DNA of 64,000 nt from NCBI RefSeq assembly GCF_000808535.1, contig NZ_JWLV01000023.1, positions 62,001 to 126,000 of the forward strand. The letters run 5' to 3'. This document shows, piece after piece, positions 21,419 to 33,355 of this stretch (position 1 is the first letter of the stretch; every line of letters begins with the position of its first letter). This DNA comes from Vibrio sinaloensis (GTDB lineage Bacteria; Pseudomonadota; Gammaproteobacteria; Enterobacterales; Vibrionaceae). The notes below the pieces were generated by a model that saw only the letters and a program-made list of their open reading frames with translations, ran no database searches and was not told the origin of the DNA. A program made the translations under genes and the position numbers.

Positions 21419-21446
21419 TTGCATGTGAAACTGTGATCTGTATAAT
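21419..21446 (+). promoter_or_regulatory. Promoter of the S10 operon
   Basis: TTGCAT (21419-21424), 16-base spacer and a perfect TATAAT (21441-21446). It is the only strong promoter before the ribosomal genes and sits about 290 bases upstream of rpsJ. Confidence 0.8.
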
Positions 21447-21452
21447 GCGTCG

Positions 21453-22048
<596 letters not shown>

Positions 22049-22062
22049 GGGAGATTAGAAGA

Positions 22063-22692
22063 ATGATTGGTCTAATCGGTCGTAAAGTGGGCATGACCCG
22101 CGTATTTACTGAAGAAGGCGTTTCTATCCCAGTAACTGTTGTTGAGGTTGAAGCTAACCGTGTTTCTCAAGTGAAAACTCTTGAGACAGATGGCTACGCA
22201 GCAATCCAGGTTACTACTGGTGCTAAGAAAGCTAACCGCGTATCAAAGCCAGAAGCAGGTCACTTTGCTAAAGCTGGTGTTGAAGCTGGTCGTGGTCTTT
22301 GGGAATTCCGTTTGGAAAACGGTGAAGAGTTCGCAGTTGGCGCTGAGCTAACAGTTGAACTATTCAACGAAACTAAGAAAGTAGACGTTACTGGTACTTC
22401 TAAAGGTAAAGGTTTCCAAGGCGCTGTTAAGCGTTGGAACTTCCGCACTCAAGATGCTACTCACGGTAACTCATTGTCTCACCGTGCTCCTGGTTCTATC
22501 GGTCAATGTCAGACTCCAGGTCGCGTATTTAAAGGCAAGAAAATGGCAGGTCACATGGGTGCTGAGCGTGTAACGACTCAAAACCTAGAGATCGTACGTG
22601 TTGACGCTGAGCGCAACCTGCTTCTTATCAAAGGTGCAGTCCCAGGCGCAACTGGCGGAAACGTGATCGTTAAACCAGCTGTTAAAGCATAA
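22063..22692 (+). CDS. rplC: 50S ribosomal protein L3
   Basis: 209 residues, the E. coli length, with the family opening [15 protein letters not shown]. The central [17 protein letters not shown] loop reaches the peptidyl-transferase centre; its glutamine is the usual site of PrmB methylation. Early assembly protein. Second gene of the S10 operon. Confidence 0.98.
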   Translation: MIGLIGRKVGMTRVFTEEGVSIPVTVVEVEANRVSQVKTLETDGYAAIQVTTGAKKANRVSKPEAGHFAKAGVEAGRGLWEFRLENGEEFAVGAELTVELFNETKKVDVTGTSKGKGFQGAVKRWNFRTQDATHGNSLSHRAPGSIGQCQTPGRVFKGKKMAGHMGAERVTTQNLEIVRVDAERNLLLIKGAVPGATGGNVIVKPAVKA

Positions 22693-22709
22693 CGTCTCAG
22701 GAGTAAGTA

Positions 22710-23312
22710 ATGGAACTAATGGTTAAAGGTGCTGATGCACTAACTGTTTCCGAAACTACTTTCGGACGTGAGTTTAACGAAGCTCTTGTACACCAAGTAG
22801 TTGTTGCATTTGCAGCAGGTGCTCGTCAAGGTACACGTGCTCAGAAAACACGTTCAGAAGTATCTGGCGGTGGCGCTAAGCCATGGCGTCAAAAAGGTAC
22901 TGGTCGCGCACGCGCTGGTACAATCCGTAGCCCAATCTGGCGTACAGGTGGTGTTACTTTTGCTGCGAAACCACAAGATCACAGCCAAAAAGTAAACAAA
23001 AAAATGTACCGTGGTGCTATGAAGAGCATTCTTTCTGAGCTAGTTCGTCAAGAGCGTCTAATCGTTGTTGATAACTTCTCAGTTGAAGCGCCAAAGACTA
23101 AAGAGCTAGTTGCTAAGCTTAAAGAGCTTGAGCTAACTGACGCTCTAATCGTGACTAGCGAAGTAGATGAGAATCTATTCCTAGCTGCTCGTAACCTATA
23201 CAAAGTTGACGCACGTGACGTTGCTGGTATCGACCCAGTTTCACTAATCGCGTTCGACAAAGTTGTAATGACTGCTGAAGCAGTTAAGCAAGTTGAGGAG
23301 ATGCTAGCATGA
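22710..23312 (+). CDS. rplD: 50S ribosomal protein L4
   Basis: 200 residues. The long extended loop [23 protein letters not shown] (part: [14 protein letters not shown]) lines the exit tunnel. L4 also represses its own operon through the leader RNA. Its stop overlaps the rplW start by 4 bases. Confidence 0.98.
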   Translation: MELMVKGADALTVSETTFGREFNEALVHQVVVAFAAGARQGTRAQKTRSEVSGGGAKPWRQKGTGRARAGTIRSPIWRTGGVTFAAKPQDHSQKVNKKMYRGAMKSILSELVRQERLIVVDNFSVEAPKTKELVAKLKELELTDALIVTSEVDENLFLAARNLYKVDARDVAGIDPVSLIAFDKVVMTAEAVKQVEEMLA

Positions 23313-23611
23313 TCACTGAAGAGCGTATCCTAAAAGTTCTACGTGCACCGCACATCTCTGAAAAAGCAACTATGGCAGCTGAGAAAGCGAACACTATCGT
23401 TTTCAAAGTAGCAAAAGATGCAACTAAGAAAGAGATCAAAGCTGCTGTAGAGAAGCTTTTTGAAGTTGAAGTTAAGTCTGTAAATACTCTTATCACTAAG
23501 GGTAAGACCAAACGTCAAGGTCTACGCCAAGGTCGCCGCAGCGACGTTAAGAAAGCGTACGTTACTTTGAAAGAAGGTCAAGATCTTGACTTTGTTGGCG
23601 GCGCGGAATAA
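23309..23611 (+). CDS. rplW: 50S ribosomal protein L23
   Basis: 100 residues with [20 protein letters not shown], the L23 opening. L23 sits at the tunnel exit and is the docking site for trigger factor and SRP. Translation is coupled to rplD by a 4-base overlap. Confidence 0.98.
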
Positions 23612-23627
23612 CAGGAGTAGTTGAACA

Positions 23628-24452
23628 ATGGCTATTGTTAAATGTAAGCCGACTTCCCCTGGTCGTCGTCACGTTGTTAAAGTTGTTAACGCTGACCTAC
23701 ACAAGGGCAAGCCATACGCACCTCTTCTAGAGAAAAACTCTAAGAACGGTGGTCGTAACAACAACGGTCGTATCACAGTACGTCACATCGGCGGTGGTCA
23801 CAAGCACCACTACCGTGTAATTGACTTCAAACGTACTAAAGACGGTATCCCAGCGAAAGTTGAGCGTCTAGAATACGATCCAAACCGTAGCGCTAACATC
23901 GCTCTAGTTCTGTACGCAGACGGTGAGCGTCGTTACATCCTAGCACCTAAAGGTGTTCAAGCTGGTGATGCTATCCAGTCTGGTGTTGATGCACCAATCA
24001 AAGCTGGTAACGCTCTACCAATGCGTAACATCCCAGTAGGTTCAACTGTACATAACGTTGAACTAAAACCTGGTAAAGGTGGTCAGCTAGCTCGTTCGGC
24101 TGGTGCTTATGCTCAAATCGTTGCTCGCGACGGTGCATACGTAACTATCCGTCTACGTTCTGGTGAAATGCGCAAAGTACTTTCTGAAGGCCGTGCAACA
24201 ATCGGTGAAGTTGGTAACTCTGAGCACATGCTACGTGAACTTGGTAAAGCTGGTGCTAACCGCTGGCGCGGTGTTCGTCCAACCGTTCGCGGTGTGGTAA
24301 TGAACCCAGTAGACCACCCACACGGTGGTGGTGAAGGTCGTACTTCTGGTGGCCGTCACCCAGTTTCACCATGGGGTCAGCCAACTAAAGGCTTCAAGAC
24401 TCGTAAGAACAAACGCACTGACAAGTACATCGTACGTCGTCGTAACAAGTAA
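23628..24452 (+). CDS. rplB: 50S ribosomal protein L2
   Basis: 274 residues, one more than E. coli. The conserved histidine region [21 protein letters not shown] (part: [10 protein letters not shown]) lies near residue 230 and approaches the peptidyl-transferase centre. L2 is required for subunit joining. Spacing to rplW is 16 bases. Confidence 0.98.
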   Translation: MAIVKCKPTSPGRRHVVKVVNADLHKGKPYAPLLEKNSKNGGRNNNGRITVRHIGGGHKHHYRVIDFKRTKDGIPAKVERLEYDPNRSANIALVLYADGERRYILAPKGVQAGDAIQSGVDAPIKAGNALPMRNIPVGSTVHNVELKPGKGGQLARSAGAYAQIVARDGAYVTIRLRSGEMRKVLSEGRATIGEVGNSEHMLRELGKAGANRWRGVRPTVRGVVMNPVDHPHGGGEGRTSGGRHPVSPWGQPTKGFKTRKNKRTDKYIVRRRNK

Positions 24453-24473
24453 TCTATATAAAGAGGAATCGCC

Positions 24474-24752
24474 ATGCCACGTTCTCTCAAGAAAGGTCCA
24501 TTTATTGACCTACACTTGCTGAAGAAGGTAGAGAAAGCGGTGGAAAGCGGAGACAAAAAGCCTATTAAGACTTGGTCCCGTCGTTCAATGATCATCCCTA
24601 CGATGATCGGTTTGACCATCGCTGTCCATAATGGTCGTCAGCACGTACCAGTTTTCGTTACTGAAGAAATGATCGGTCACAAACTGGGTGAATTTGCACC
24701 AACTCGTACTTACCGCGGCCACGTCGTGGATAAGAAAGCGAAGAAGCGTTAA
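24474..24752 (+). CDS. rpsS: 30S ribosomal protein S19
   Basis: 92 residues opening [19 protein letters not shown], typical of S19, which pairs with S13 in the 30S head. An AGAGGA site precedes the ATG. Confidence 0.98.
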   Translation: MPRSLKKGPFIDLHLLKKVEKAVESGDKKPIKTWSRRSMIIPTMIGLTIAVHNGRQHVPVFVTEEMIGHKLGEFAPTRTYRGHVVDKKAKKR

Positions 24753-24762
24753 GGAGTAGATG

Positions 24763-25095
24763 ATGGAAGCACTAGCTAAACATAACTTTGCTCGCATTTC
24801 GCCTCAGAAAGCTCGCTTAGTTGCTGATCAAATTCGTGGTAAATCTGTAGACCAGGCTCTAGAAATTCTAACGTTCAGCAACAAAAAAGCTGCTGAGCTA
24901 ATCAAGAAAGTTCTTGAGTCAGCTATCGCTAACGCGGAGCACAACGAAGGCGCAGATATTGACGATCTAAATGTCGCAAAAATCTTCGTAGATGAAGGCC
25001 CGATCATGAAGCGTATTATGCCTCGTGCTAAAGGTCGTGCGGATCGTATCTTGAAGCGTTCAAGCCACATCACTGTTGTTGTAGCAGATCGCTAA
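24763..25095 (+). CDS. rplV: 50S ribosomal protein L22
   Basis: 110 residues from the second of two adjacent ATG codons; AAGGAG ends 6 bases before this one but only 3 before the first. The beta hairpin [18 protein letters not shown] reaches the tunnel constriction, the region where macrolide-resistance mutations arise in other species. Confidence 0.97.
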   Translation: MEALAKHNFARISPQKARLVADQIRGKSVDQALEILTFSNKKAAELIKKVLESAIANAEHNEGADIDDLNVAKIFVDEGPIMKRIMPRAKGRADRILKRSSHITVVVADR

Positions 25096-25114
25096 GAGAC
25101 TAGGAGAGTAAGCA

Positions 25115-25813
25115 ATGGGTCAAAAAGTACATCCTAATGGTATTCGTCTAGGCATCGTTAAGCCTTGGAATGCTACATGGTTTGCTAACACCAAAGATTT
25201 CGCTGACAACCTAGACGGCGACTTCAAGGTACGTCAGTTCCTTACAAGTGAACTGAAAAAAGCGTCACTATCACGCATCGTTATCGAGCGTCCAGCTAAG
25301 AGCATCCGTGTGACTATTCACACTGCTCGTCCTGGCGTAGTAATCGGTAAGAAAGGTGAAGACGTAGAAAAACTTCGCGCAGCTGTAGCTAAAATCGCAG
25401 GTGTACCAGCGCAAATCAACATCGCTGAAGTACGTAAGCCTGAGCTAGATGCACAGCTTGTAGGTGATAGCATCGCGTCTCAGCTAGAGCGTCGTGTTAT
25501 GTTCCGTCGTGCTATGAAGCGCGCGGTACAAAACGCAATGCGTCTAGGCGCTAAAGGTATCAAAGTAGAAGTAAGCGGTCGTCTAGGCGGCGCTGAAATT
25601 GCACGTTCTGAGTGGTACCGTGAAGGCCGTGTGCCTCTACACACTCTTCGTGCTGACATTGATTACGCAACTTCTTCGGCTCACACTCAATACGGTGTGA
25701 TCGGCATTAAAGTTTGGATCTTCAAAGGTGAGATTCTAGGCGGTATGCCAGCAGCTAACGCTGTAGAGCCTAAAGGCGACAAGCCTAAGAAGCAGCGTAA
25801 AGGCCGTAAGTAA
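25115..25813 (+). CDS. rpsC: 30S ribosomal protein S3
   Basis: 232 residues: type II KH domain with [15 protein letters not shown] in the N-terminal half, then the C-terminal domain, and a basic tail. S3 lines the mRNA entry channel and contributes helicase activity. Confidence 0.98.
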   Translation: MGQKVHPNGIRLGIVKPWNATWFANTKDFADNLDGDFKVRQFLTSELKKASLSRIVIERPAKSIRVTIHTARPGVVIGKKGEDVEKLRAAVAKIAGVPAQINIAEVRKPELDAQLVGDSIASQLERRVMFRRAMKRAVQNAMRLGAKGIKVEVSGRLGGAEIARSEWYREGRVPLHTLRADIDYATSSAHTQYGVIGIKVWIFKGEILGGMPAANAVEPKGDKPKKQRKGRK

Positions 25814-25824
25814 GGAGTCGACAG

Positions 25825-26235
25825 ATGCTACAACCTAAACGTACTAAGTTCCGTAAGGTTCAGACAGGTCGTAACCGTGGTCTAGCTAAGGGTACTGATG
25901 TAAGCTTCGGCGAATTCGGTCTTAAAGCTGTTGGCCGTGGTCGTCTAACTGCTCGTCAAATCGAAGCGGCACGTCGTGCAATGACACGTCACGTTAAGCG
26001 TCAAGGTAAAATCTGGATTCGTGTATTCCCAGACAAGCCTATCACAGAAAAACCACTAGAAGTTCGTCAAGGTAAGGGTAAAGGTAACGTTGAGTACTGG
26101 GTAGCCCAAATCCAACCTGGTAAGGTTATGTACGAAATGGGTGGTGTACCTGAAGAATTGGCACGTGAAGCGTTCCGCCTAGCGGCTCGTAAACTGCCAT
26201 TCAAGACTACATTTGTAACTAAGCAGGTGATGTGA
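25825..26235 (+). CDS. rplP: 50S ribosomal protein L16
   Basis: 136 residues opening [20 protein letters not shown]16 organises the A-site region of 23S rRNA. Its TGA overlaps the rpmC ATG (stop and start share a base), so translation is coupled. Confidence 0.98.
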
Positions 26236-26426
26236 TGAAAGCACAAGATCTACGCGAGAAAAGCGTTGAAGAGCTTAACGCTGAGCTATTGAATTTGCTA
26301 CGCGAACAGTTCAACTTGCGCATGCAAGCTGCAACTGGTCAGCTACAGCAAACTCATACTCTGAAAGCTGTACGCCGTGATATCGCACGTGTGAAAACTG
26401 TTTTGACTGAGAAGGCAGGCGCATAA
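26235..26426 (+). CDS. rpmC: 50S ribosomal protein L29
   Basis: 63 residues from the ATG at 26235; a GTG one codon upstream is less likely. Two-helix hairpin protein near the tunnel exit. The stop overlaps the rpsQ ATG. Confidence 0.97.
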   Translation: MKAQDLREKSVEELNAELLNLLREQFNLRMQAATGQLQQTHTLKAVRRDIARVKTVLTEKAGA

Positions 26427-26680
26427 TGAGCGAAGTAAAACGTACTCAACAAGGTCGTGTTGTTAGCGACAAGATGGACAAGTCTATCGTAGTTGCTATC
26501 GAGCGCATGGTTAAACACCCAATTTACGGTAAATACGTAAAGCGCACGACTAAAGTACACGCACATGACGAGAACAACGAATGTGGCCTAGGCGACAGCG
26601 TTGAAATCGCAGAGTGTCGTCCAATGTCTAAGACTAAGTCTTGGACTTTGGTAAAAGTTCTAGAAAAAGCGAAAGGTTAA
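26426..26680 (+). CDS. rpsQ: 30S ribosomal protein S17
   Basis: 84 residues, OB fold, with [19 protein letters not shown]. Early 16S rRNA assembly protein. Last gene of the S10 operon: a terminator follows 23 bases later. Confidence 0.98.
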   Translation: MSEVKRTQQGRVVSDKMDKSIVVAIERMVKHPIYGKYVKRTTKVHAHDENNECGLGDSVEIAECRPMSKTKSWTLVKVLEKAKG

Positions 26681-26703
26681 TCTTTAGCTAATTCTATGAA
26701 ACT

Positions 26704-26741
26704 AAACGGCTCCAAAAATATTTTTGGGGCCGTTTATTTTT
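26704..26741 (+). terminator. Terminator at the end of the S10 operon
   Basis: AAACGGC (26704-26710) pairs with GCCGTTT (26729-26735) through an inner CCAAAAATATTTTTGG stem, followed by a T-run. A GGTACAAT extended -10 (TACAAT at 26769-26774) just downstream suggests that the spc operon has its own promoter. Confidence 0.8.
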
Positions 26742-26846
26742 TGACTACCCAATTGAAAAAAAGGGTGGTACAATTCGCGTCCCTTTTAAAGAGGCAGCCC
26801 GACCCGTGAGGGTCTAGTTTTTTTATATATTTAGCGGAGCACTAAC

Positions 26847-27218
26847 ATGATCCAAATGCAAAGTATGCTGGACGCAGCTGATAACTCAGGCGCTCGCAGC
26901 GTAATGTGTATTAAGGTTCTGGGTGGCTCTCACCGCCGTTATGCACATATCGGTGACGTCATCAAAGTTACTGTTAAGGAAGCAATTCCTCGCGGTAAAG
27001 TTAAGAAAGGTGACGTTCTGAAGGCGGTGGTAGTTCGCACCCGTAAAGGCGTACGTCGTCCAGACGGTTCTGTCATTCGCTTCGACCGTAATGCTTGCGT
27101 ATTGTTGAACGACAACACTGAGCAACCAATCGGTACACGTATCTTTGGTCCTGTGACACGCGAACTTCGTGGCGATAAGTTCATGAAGATCGTTTCACTG
27201 GCTCCAGAAGTTCTGTAA
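26847..27218 (+). CDS. rplN: 50S ribosomal protein L14
   Basis: 123 residues opening [19 protein letters not shown], as in E. coli. L14 contacts L19 and 16S rRNA at bridge B8 and binds RsfS. First gene of the spc operon. Confidence 0.98.
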
Positions 27219-27230
27219 GGAGCACGTAAG

Positions 27231-27548
27231 ATGGCAGCTAAAATCCGTCGTAATGACGAAGTAATCGTTCTTGCTGGTAAAGATAAAGGCAAGAAAGGTA
27301 AAGTAACTAAGGTTCTAGCAACTGGTAAAGTTATCGTTGAAGGTATCAACCTAGTTAAGAAACACCAAAAACCTGTTCCAGCTCTAGGTATCCAAGGCGG
27401 TATCGTTGAGCAGGAAGCAGCTATTGACGTTTCTAACGTGGCGCTTTTCAACGCAGCTACTGGTAAAGCTGACCGTATCGGTTTCCGTTTTGAAGATGGC
27501 AAGAAAGTTCGTTTCTTCAAGTCTAACGGCGAAACTGTTTCTAACTAA
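27231..27548 (+). CDS. rplX: 50S ribosomal protein L24
   Basis: 105 residues with the KOW motif [17 protein letters not shown] near the N-terminus. One of the two initiators of 50S assembly. Separated from rplN by 12 bases. Confidence 0.98.
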   Translation: MAAKIRRNDEVIVLAGKDKGKKGKVTKVLATGKVIVEGINLVKKHQKPVPALGIQGGIVEQEAAIDVSNVALFNAATGKADRIGFRFEDGKKVRFFKSNGETVSN

Positions 27549-27572
27549 TAGAAAGTAATTTGGAGTTCTACT

Positions 27573-28112
27573 ATGGCGAAACTGCATGATTACTACAAGT
27601 CGTCTGTAGTCGCTGAACTGACCAAAGAGTTCAGCTACACAAGCGTCATGCAAGTCCCTAGAATCGAGAAAATCACCCTAAACATGGGTGTTGGTGAAGC
27701 AATCAACGATAAGAAACTGCTAGAAAACGCAGCTGCTGATATGGCAACGATCTCTGGTCAAAAGCCACTTATCACTAAAGCTCGCAAATCTGTTGCTGGT
27801 TTCAAAATCCGTGAAGGCTACCCTATCGGTTGTAAAGTAACCTTGCGTGGCGAACGTATGTGGGATTTTCTTGAGCGTTTGATTAACATCGCTCTTCCAC
27901 GAGTACGTGACTTCCGTGGTGTTAGCGCTAAGTCTTTTGACGGACGCGGTAACTACAGCATGGGCGTTCGCGAGCAAATCATCTTCCCGGAAATCGACTT
28001 TGATAAAGTTGATAAAGTACGCGGTCTAGACATCACTATTACGACGTCTGCTGGTACTGATGAGGAAGGCCGTGCTCTGCTGGCTGCCTTTAACTTCCCA
28101 TTCCGTAAGTAA
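27573..28112 (+). CDS. rplE: 50S ribosomal protein L5
   Basis: 179 residues. Binds 5S rRNA with L18 and contacts P-site tRNA. In E. coli the rplX-rplE junction is where S8 represses spc translation; the 24-base gap here can fold, but I cannot confirm an S8 site. Confidence 0.98.
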   Translation: MAKLHDYYKSSVVAELTKEFSYTSVMQVPRIEKITLNMGVGEAINDKKLLENAAADMATISGQKPLITKARKSVAGFKIREGYPIGCKVTLRGERMWDFLERLINIALPRVRDFRGVSAKSFDGRGNYSMGVREQIIFPEIDFDKVDKVRGLDITITTSAGTDEEGRALLAAFNFPFRK

Positions 28113-28129
28113 GGTGAAGGGTTACTGTT

Positions 28130-28435
28130 ATGGCTAAAAATTCAATGAAAGCACGTGAAGCAAAACGTGCGAAGCTAGTAGCTAAGTTCGCTGAAAAGCG
28201 TGCTGCGCTAAAAGCTATCATCAGCGATGTAAACGCATCTGAAGAAGATCGTTGGAACGCAGTTCTTACACTGCAATCTCTTCCACGTGATTCAAGTGCA
28301 TCACGTCAGCGCAACCGTTGTAACCAAACTGGTCGTCCACACGGTTACCTACGTAAGTTCGGTCTAAGCCGTATCAAAGTTCGCGAAGCTTGCATGAAAG
28401 GCGAGATTCCTGGACTTCGTAAGGCTAGCTGGTAA
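28130..28435 (+). CDS. rpsN: 30S ribosomal protein S14
   Basis: 101 residues, the long zinc-free form: the C-terminal region [20 protein letters not shown] lacks the two CxxC pairs of the short zinc form. The presence of zur later in the window makes a zinc-independent paralogue elsewhere possible but not shown. Confidence 0.97.
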   Translation: MAKNSMKAREAKRAKLVAKFAEKRAALKAIISDVNASEEDRWNAVLTLQSLPRDSSASRQRNRCNQTGRPHGYLRKFGLSRIKVREACMKGEIPGLRKASW

Positions 28436-28464
28436 TTGCCACTTAATCATTTGGAGTAAATCAT

Positions 28465-28857
28465 ATGAGCATGCAAGATCCGATTTCGGATATGCTGACC
28501 CGCGTTCGTAACGGTCAGGCAGCAAACAAAGTTGCTGTTAAAATGCCTTCTTCAAAGCTTAAAGTTGCAATCGCTGCACTACTAAAAGCTGAAGGTTACA
28601 TCGTTGACTTCGCTGTTGAAGGCGAAGCAAAACCTGAGCTAGAAGTTACTCTTAAGTACTTCCAAGCTAAACCAGTAATCGAGCAACTTAAACGTGTTTC
28701 TCGTCCAGGTCTACGTGTTTACAAGAAGAAAGATGAACTTCCTTCTGTAATGGGTGGTCTTGGTGTTGCTATCGTTTCAACTTCCAAGGGTCTTATGTCA
28801 GACCGTGCTGCACGTAAAGCAGGTCTTGGTGGTGAAATCATCGCTTACGTAGCGTAA
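28465..28857 (+). CDS. rpsH: 30S ribosomal protein S8
   Basis: 130 residues with the C-terminal [20 protein letters not shown] signature. Binds the central domain of 16S rRNA; autogenous repressor of the spc operon in E. coli. Confidence 0.98.
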   Translation: MSMQDPISDMLTRVRNGQAANKVAVKMPSSKLKVAIAALLKAEGYIVDFAVEGEAKPELEVTLKYFQAKPVIEQLKRVSRPGLRVYKKKDELPSVMGGLGVAIVSTSKGLMSDRAARKAGLGGEIIAYVA

Positions 28858-28869
28858 TAGGAGTAGAAA

Positions 28870-29403
28870 ATGTCTCGTGTTGCTAAAGCACCTGTCGCTA
28901 TTCCAGCTGGCGTAGAGGTGAAACTAAACGGCCAAGAAATCACTGTAAAAGGTGCTAAAGGCGAACTATCTCGCGTTCTTAACGACGCAGTAGTTGTAGC
29001 TCAGGAAGAAAACAATCTTACTTTCGGTCCTAAAGAAGGTGTTGTAAACGCATGGGCACAAGCTGGTACAGCTCGCGCTCTAGTTAACAACATGGTTGTT
29101 GGCGTTACTGAAGGCTTTACTAAGAAGCTAACTCTTAAAGGTGTTGGTTACCGTGCTGCTATTAAAGGCAACGCTGTAGGTCTAACACTAGGCTTCTCAC
29201 ACCCAGTTGAGCACGAGTTGCCAGCGGGTATTAAAGCTGAGTGTCCAAGCCAAACTGAAATCGTGATCACTGGTTGTGACAAACAACTTGTTGGTCAGGT
29301 TGCGGCTGACATTCGTTCTTACCGTGAGCCTGAGCCTTACAAAGGTAAAGGTGTTCGTTACGCAGATGAAAATGTGCGTACTAAAGAAGCTAAGAAGAAG
29401 TAA
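28870..29403 (+). CDS. rplF: 50S ribosomal protein L6
   Basis: 177 residues, two duplicated alpha/beta domains, ending [21 protein letters not shown] (part). Sits near the sarcin-ricin loop. Confidence 0.98.
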   Translation: MSRVAKAPVAIPAGVEVKLNGQEITVKGAKGELSRVLNDAVVVAQEENNLTFGPKEGVVNAWAQAGTARALVNNMVVGVTEGFTKKLTLKGVGYRAAIKGNAVGLTLGFSHPVEHELPAGIKAECPSQTEIVITGCDKQLVGQVAADIRSYREPEPYKGKGVRYADENVRTKEAKKK

Positions 29404-29412
29404 GGTAACACT

Positions 29413-29766
29413 ATGGATAAGAAAGCATCTCGCATCCGTCGTGCTACACGCGCACGTCGTAAGATTGCAGAACTGGGTGCAACTCGCCTAGTAGTACACC
29501 GTACTCCTCGTCACGTGTACGCTCAGGTTATTGCAGCTAACGGCTCTGAGGTTATCGCAGCAGCTTCTACTGTAGAAAAAGCGATCCGTGAGCAAGTTAA
29601 GAACACTGGTAACATCGATGCAGCTAAAGCAGTAGGTAAAGCTGTTGCTGAGCGCGCTCTTGAAAAAGGCGTAGAATCAGTTGCATTTGATCGTTCTGGT
29701 TTCCAATACCACGGTCGAGTAGCGGCGCTAGCAGAATCTGCTCGCGAAGCTGGTCTGAAATTCTAA
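29413..29766 (+). CDS. rplR: 50S ribosomal protein L18
   Basis: 117 residues with [16 protein letters not shown] and the C-terminal [20 protein letters not shown]. 5S rRNA binding protein. Ten bases after rplF. Confidence 0.98.
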   Translation: MDKKASRIRRATRARRKIAELGATRLVVHRTPRHVYAQVIAANGSEVIAAASTVEKAIREQVKNTGNIDAAKAVGKAVAERALEKGVESVAFDRSGFQYHGRVAALAESAREAGLKF

Positions 29767-29780
29767 GGTAGGGTTGGAAG

Positions 29781-30284
29781 ATGGCTAAAGAACAACAAGT
29801 TCAAGCGAATGATTTGCAAGAAAAGCTAATCGCAGTTAACCGTGTATCTAAGACGGTTAAAGGTGGTCGAATCATGAGCTTCACTGCACTAACAGTTGTT
29901 GGTGACGGTAACGGTCGTGTAGGTTTCGGTTACGGCAAAGCTCGTGAAGTACCTGCAGCGATTCAAAAAGCAATGGAAAAAGCGCGTCGTAACATGACTA
30001 CGATCGCTCTAAACGAAGGCACTCTTCACCACCCAGTGAAAGGTCGCCACTCGGGCTCTAAAGTTTACATGCAGCCTGCAGCAGAAGGTACGGGTGTTAT
30101 CGCAGGTGGTGCGATGCGTGCAGTACTAGAAGTTGCTGGTGTACACAACGTACTATCTAAAGCATATGGTTCTACGAACCCTATCAACATCGTTCGTGCA
30201 ACGATCGATGCACTAGGTAGCATGAAGTCGCCAGAAATGGTTGCTGCTAAACGTGGTCTAACTGTTGAATCTATTTCGGAGTAA
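29781..30284 (+). CDS. rpsE: 30S ribosomal protein S5
   Basis: 167 residues. The N-terminal dsRNA-binding-like fold carries [20 protein letters not shown]5 shapes the mRNA entry site and decoding accuracy. Confidence 0.98.
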   Translation: MAKEQQVQANDLQEKLIAVNRVSKTVKGGRIMSFTALTVVGDGNGRVGFGYGKAREVPAAIQKAMEKARRNMTTIALNEGTLHHPVKGRHSGSKVYMQPAAEGTGVIAGGAMRAVLEVAGVHNVLSKAYGSTNPINIVRATIDALGSMKSPEMVAAKRGLTVESISE

Positions 30285-30291
30285 GAACACC

Positions 30292-30468
30292 ATGGCAACT
30301 ATTAAAGTAACTCAAACTAAAAGCTCAATTGGTCGTCTACCTAAGCACAAAGCGTGTCTTAAAGGTCTAGGCCTTCGTAAAATCAACCACACAGTAGAAC
30401 TTGAAGATACTCCGTGCGTACGCGGTATGATCAACAAGGTTTACTACATGGTTAAAGTTGAGGAGTAA
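30292..30468 (+). CDS. rpmD: 50S ribosomal protein L30
   Basis: 58 residues from the ATG at 30292 ([19 protein letters not shown]); a longer in-frame start overlapping rpsE is rejected. L30 of the short bacterial type. Confidence 0.97.
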   Translation: MATIKVTQTKSSIGRLPKHKACLKGLGLRKINHTVELEDTPCVRGMINKVYYMVKVEE

Positions 30469-30473
30469 TCAGA

Positions 30474-30908
30474 ATGCGTTTGAATACTCTATCTCCAGCT
30501 GCTGGTGCTAAGACTACTGCTAAACGCGTAGGTCGTGGTATCGGTTCTGGCCTAGGTAAAACTGGTGGCCGTGGCCACAAAGGTCAAAAGTCACGTTCTG
30601 GCGGTTCAGTTCGTCCAGGTTTTGAAGGCGGTCAGATGCCTCTGAAACAACGTCTACCTAAATTCGGCTTCACTTCTCGTAAGAGCCTAGTGTCTGCTGA
30701 AGTTCGTCTAGCGGAGCTAGCGAAAGTAACAGGTGACGTTGTAGATCTAAACAGCCTTAAAGCTGCTAACGTTATCACTAAGAACATCGAATTCGTAAAA
30801 GTTGTTCTATCTGGTGAGATCAACAAAGCAGTGACTGTTAAAGGTCTACGTGTGACTAAAGGCGCTAAAGCTGCAATCGAAGCTGCAGGCGGCAAAATCG
30901 AGGAATAA
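30474..30908 (+). CDS. rplO: 50S ribosomal protein L15
   Basis: 144 residues, glycine- and arginine-rich N-terminus ([20 protein letters not shown]). Late assembly protein linking several rRNA domains. Five bases after rpmD. Confidence 0.98.
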   Translation: MRLNTLSPAAGAKTTAKRVGRGIGSGLGKTGGRGHKGQKSRSGGSVRPGFEGGQMPLKQRLPKFGFTSRKSLVSAEVRLAELAKVTGDVVDLNSLKAANVITKNIEFVKVVLSGEINKAVTVKGLRVTKGAKAAIEAAGGKIEE

Positions 30909-30928
30909 TCTCGAGGAACGAGGTACAG

Positions 30929-32263
30929 ATGGCTAAGAAACCAGGACAAGATTTTCGTAGTGCTCAGAGCGGCTTAAGTGAACTAAAGTCGCGCTTATTA
31001 TTCGTAATTGGTGCACTTTTAGTATTCCGAGCCGGCTCATTTGTGCCGATTCCTGGTATTGACGCTGCTGTACTTGCCGATTTGTTCGAACAGCAAAAAG
31101 GTACCATCGTTGAAATGTTTAACATGTTCTCCGGTGGTGCTCTAGAGCGTGCATCTATATTAGCGTTGGGCATCATGCCGTATATTTCGGCATCTATTGT
31201 TGTCCAACTGCTAACTGTAGTTCATCCAGCGTTAGCTGAACTCAAAAAAGAGGGTGAAGCAGGCCGTCGTAAGATCAGCCAATATACACGCTACGGCACG
31301 CTTGTACTTGCAACATTCCAAGCTATTGGTATTGCAACAGGCTTACCAAACATGGTCGATAATCTGGTTGTTATCAACCAAACCATGTTTACGCTAATTG
31401 CTACCGTAAGTTTAGTAACCGGCACCATGTTTCTAATGTGGTTAGGTGAACAAATTACAGAGCGTGGAATTGGTAACGGTATTTCGTTGCTAATTTTTGC
31501 AGGTATTGTTGCTGGATTGCCTTCGGCAATCGGTCAAACAATCGAGCAAGCGCGTCAAGGTGAATTGCATGTACTTCTTCTGCTGTTGATTGCTGTACTA
31601 GCATTCGCAGTTATTTACTTTGTTGTTTTCATGGAACGTGGTCAACGTCGTATCGTTGTTAACTACGCGAAGCGTCAACAAGGTCGCAAAGTATTTGCTG
31701 CGCAAAGCACTCACTTGCCACTTAAAATTAATATGGCAGGTGTTATTCCGGCAATCTTCGCATCAAGCATTATCCTGTTCCCAGGAACACTGGCTCAGTG
31801 GTTTGGTCAGAACGGTGAGAGCAGCGCGTTCGGTTGGTTAACTGACGTGTCTTTGGCTCTTAGCCCAGGTCAACCTCTGTATGTAATGCTTTATGCAGCA
31901 GCGATTATTTTCTTCTGTTTCTTCTACACGGCGTTGGTATTCAACCCGCGTGAAACAGCAGATAACCTGAAGAAGTCTGGTGCATTCGTACCCGGTATCC
32001 GCCCAGGTGAGCAGACAGCTAAGTACATTGATAAAGTAATGACACGTCTAACCCTTGCTGGTGCACTGTACATTACCTTTATCTGTCTGATTCCAGAGTT
32101 TATGATGGTCGCGTGGAACGTACGTTTCTACTTCGGCGGTACATCACTACTAATCGTAGTCGTTGTAATCATGGACTTTATGGCACAGGTACAGACTCAT
32201 ATGATGTCCCAACAATATGATTCTGTGTTGAAGAAAGCGAATCTGAAAGGTTACGGCCGTTAA
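30929..32263 (+). CDS. secY: Preprotein translocase channel SecY
   Basis: 444 residues with ten membrane segments, the first at about 23-42 ([20 protein letters not shown]) followed by the plug. The cytoplasmic loop with [17 protein letters not shown] binds SecA and ribosomes. With SecE and SecG it forms the inner-membrane export channel. Cotranscribed with spc genes, the usual arrangement. Confidence 0.98.
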
Positions 32264-32301
32264 TCCGGCGGTGGCTTCAGTTTCAATTACGGAGTTTAGC
32301 A

Positions 32302-32415
32302 ATGAAAGTTCGTGCTTCCGTTAAAAAAATCTGCCGTAACTGTAAAGTTATCAAGCGTAACGGTGTTGTTCGCGTGATTTGCAGTGAGCCAAAGCACAAG
32401 CAGCGCCAAGGCTAA
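32302..32415 (+). CDS. rpmJ: 50S ribosomal protein L36 (zinc-binding form)
   Basis: Thirty-seven codons: [20 protein letters not shown] and then a tail ending KHKQRQG. C11, C14, C27 and H32 form the zinc ribbon, so this is the zinc-containing form. A GGAG site lies 9 bases upstream. One residue shorter than E. coli L36. Confidence 0.95.
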
Positions 32416-32429
32416 TCAGCAGAAATTTT

Positions 32430-32563
32430 TACTTGAAATATAAGGTAGTGTCGAGTATATTCCTCGGCCTACCTTTTGCGTGCAAAAGAAGTAGTATTCC
32501 GCAGCGTATCCATAACGGGCTTTGCTGCGGCTAATTCTTTTTAAGAAACACTAGGAGTGAATA
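32430..32563 (+). promoter_or_regulatory. Alpha operon leader (S4-responsive region)
   Basis: A 148-base gap separates rpmJ from rpsM. It includes GAGGAATATACTCG-like pairing (GTCGAGTATATTCCTCGGC region) and TCCGCAGC / GCTGCGGC arms (about 32499-32532) before the rpsM start. In enterobacteria this leader forms a pseudoknot bound by S4, which represses rpsM-rplQ translation. The match is by position and partial structure. Confidence 0.5.
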
Positions 32564-32920
32564 ATGGCCCGTATAGCAGGCATTAACATTCCTGATCAAA
32601 AACATGCTGTGATTGCACTAACGTCAATCTACGGCATCGGTAAAACTCGCTCTCAAGCTATCCTAGCTGAAGTGGGTATTGCTGAAGATGTTAAGATCAG
32701 TGAACTAACTGAAGAGCAGATCGATCAACTGCGTGATGGTGTAGCTAAGTACACTGTAGAAGGTGATCTACGTCGTGAAGTATCTATGAACATCAAGCGT
32801 CTTATGGACCTTGGCTGTTACCGTGGTCTTCGTCATCGTCGCAGTCTACCACTACGTGGACAGCGTACTAAAACCAATGCTCGCACCCGTAAGGGTCCGC
32901 GTAAGCCGATCAAGAAATAA
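32564..32920 (+). CDS. rpsM: 30S ribosomal protein S13
   Basis: 118 residues; [19 protein letters not shown] opening, and the basic [18 protein letters not shown] tail that contacts P-site tRNA. First gene of the alpha operon. Confidence 0.98.
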   Translation: MARIAGINIPDQKHAVIALTSIYGIGKTRSQAILAEVGIAEDVKISELTEEQIDQLRDGVAKYTVEGDLRREVSMNIKRLMDLGCYRGLRHRRSLPLRGQRTKTNARTRKGPRKPIKK

Positions 32921-32932
32921 TCGGGAAGGTAG

Positions 32933-33328
<396 letters not shown>

Positions 33329-33355
33329 CGTTTTTTAGATTACTGGAGAAAGATC

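Noticed and set aside
26741..26774. TTGACT (26741) as the -35 of a spc promoter with TACAAT (26769)
   Set aside because: The spacer would be 22 bases, too long. Only the extended -10 is kept as suggestive.
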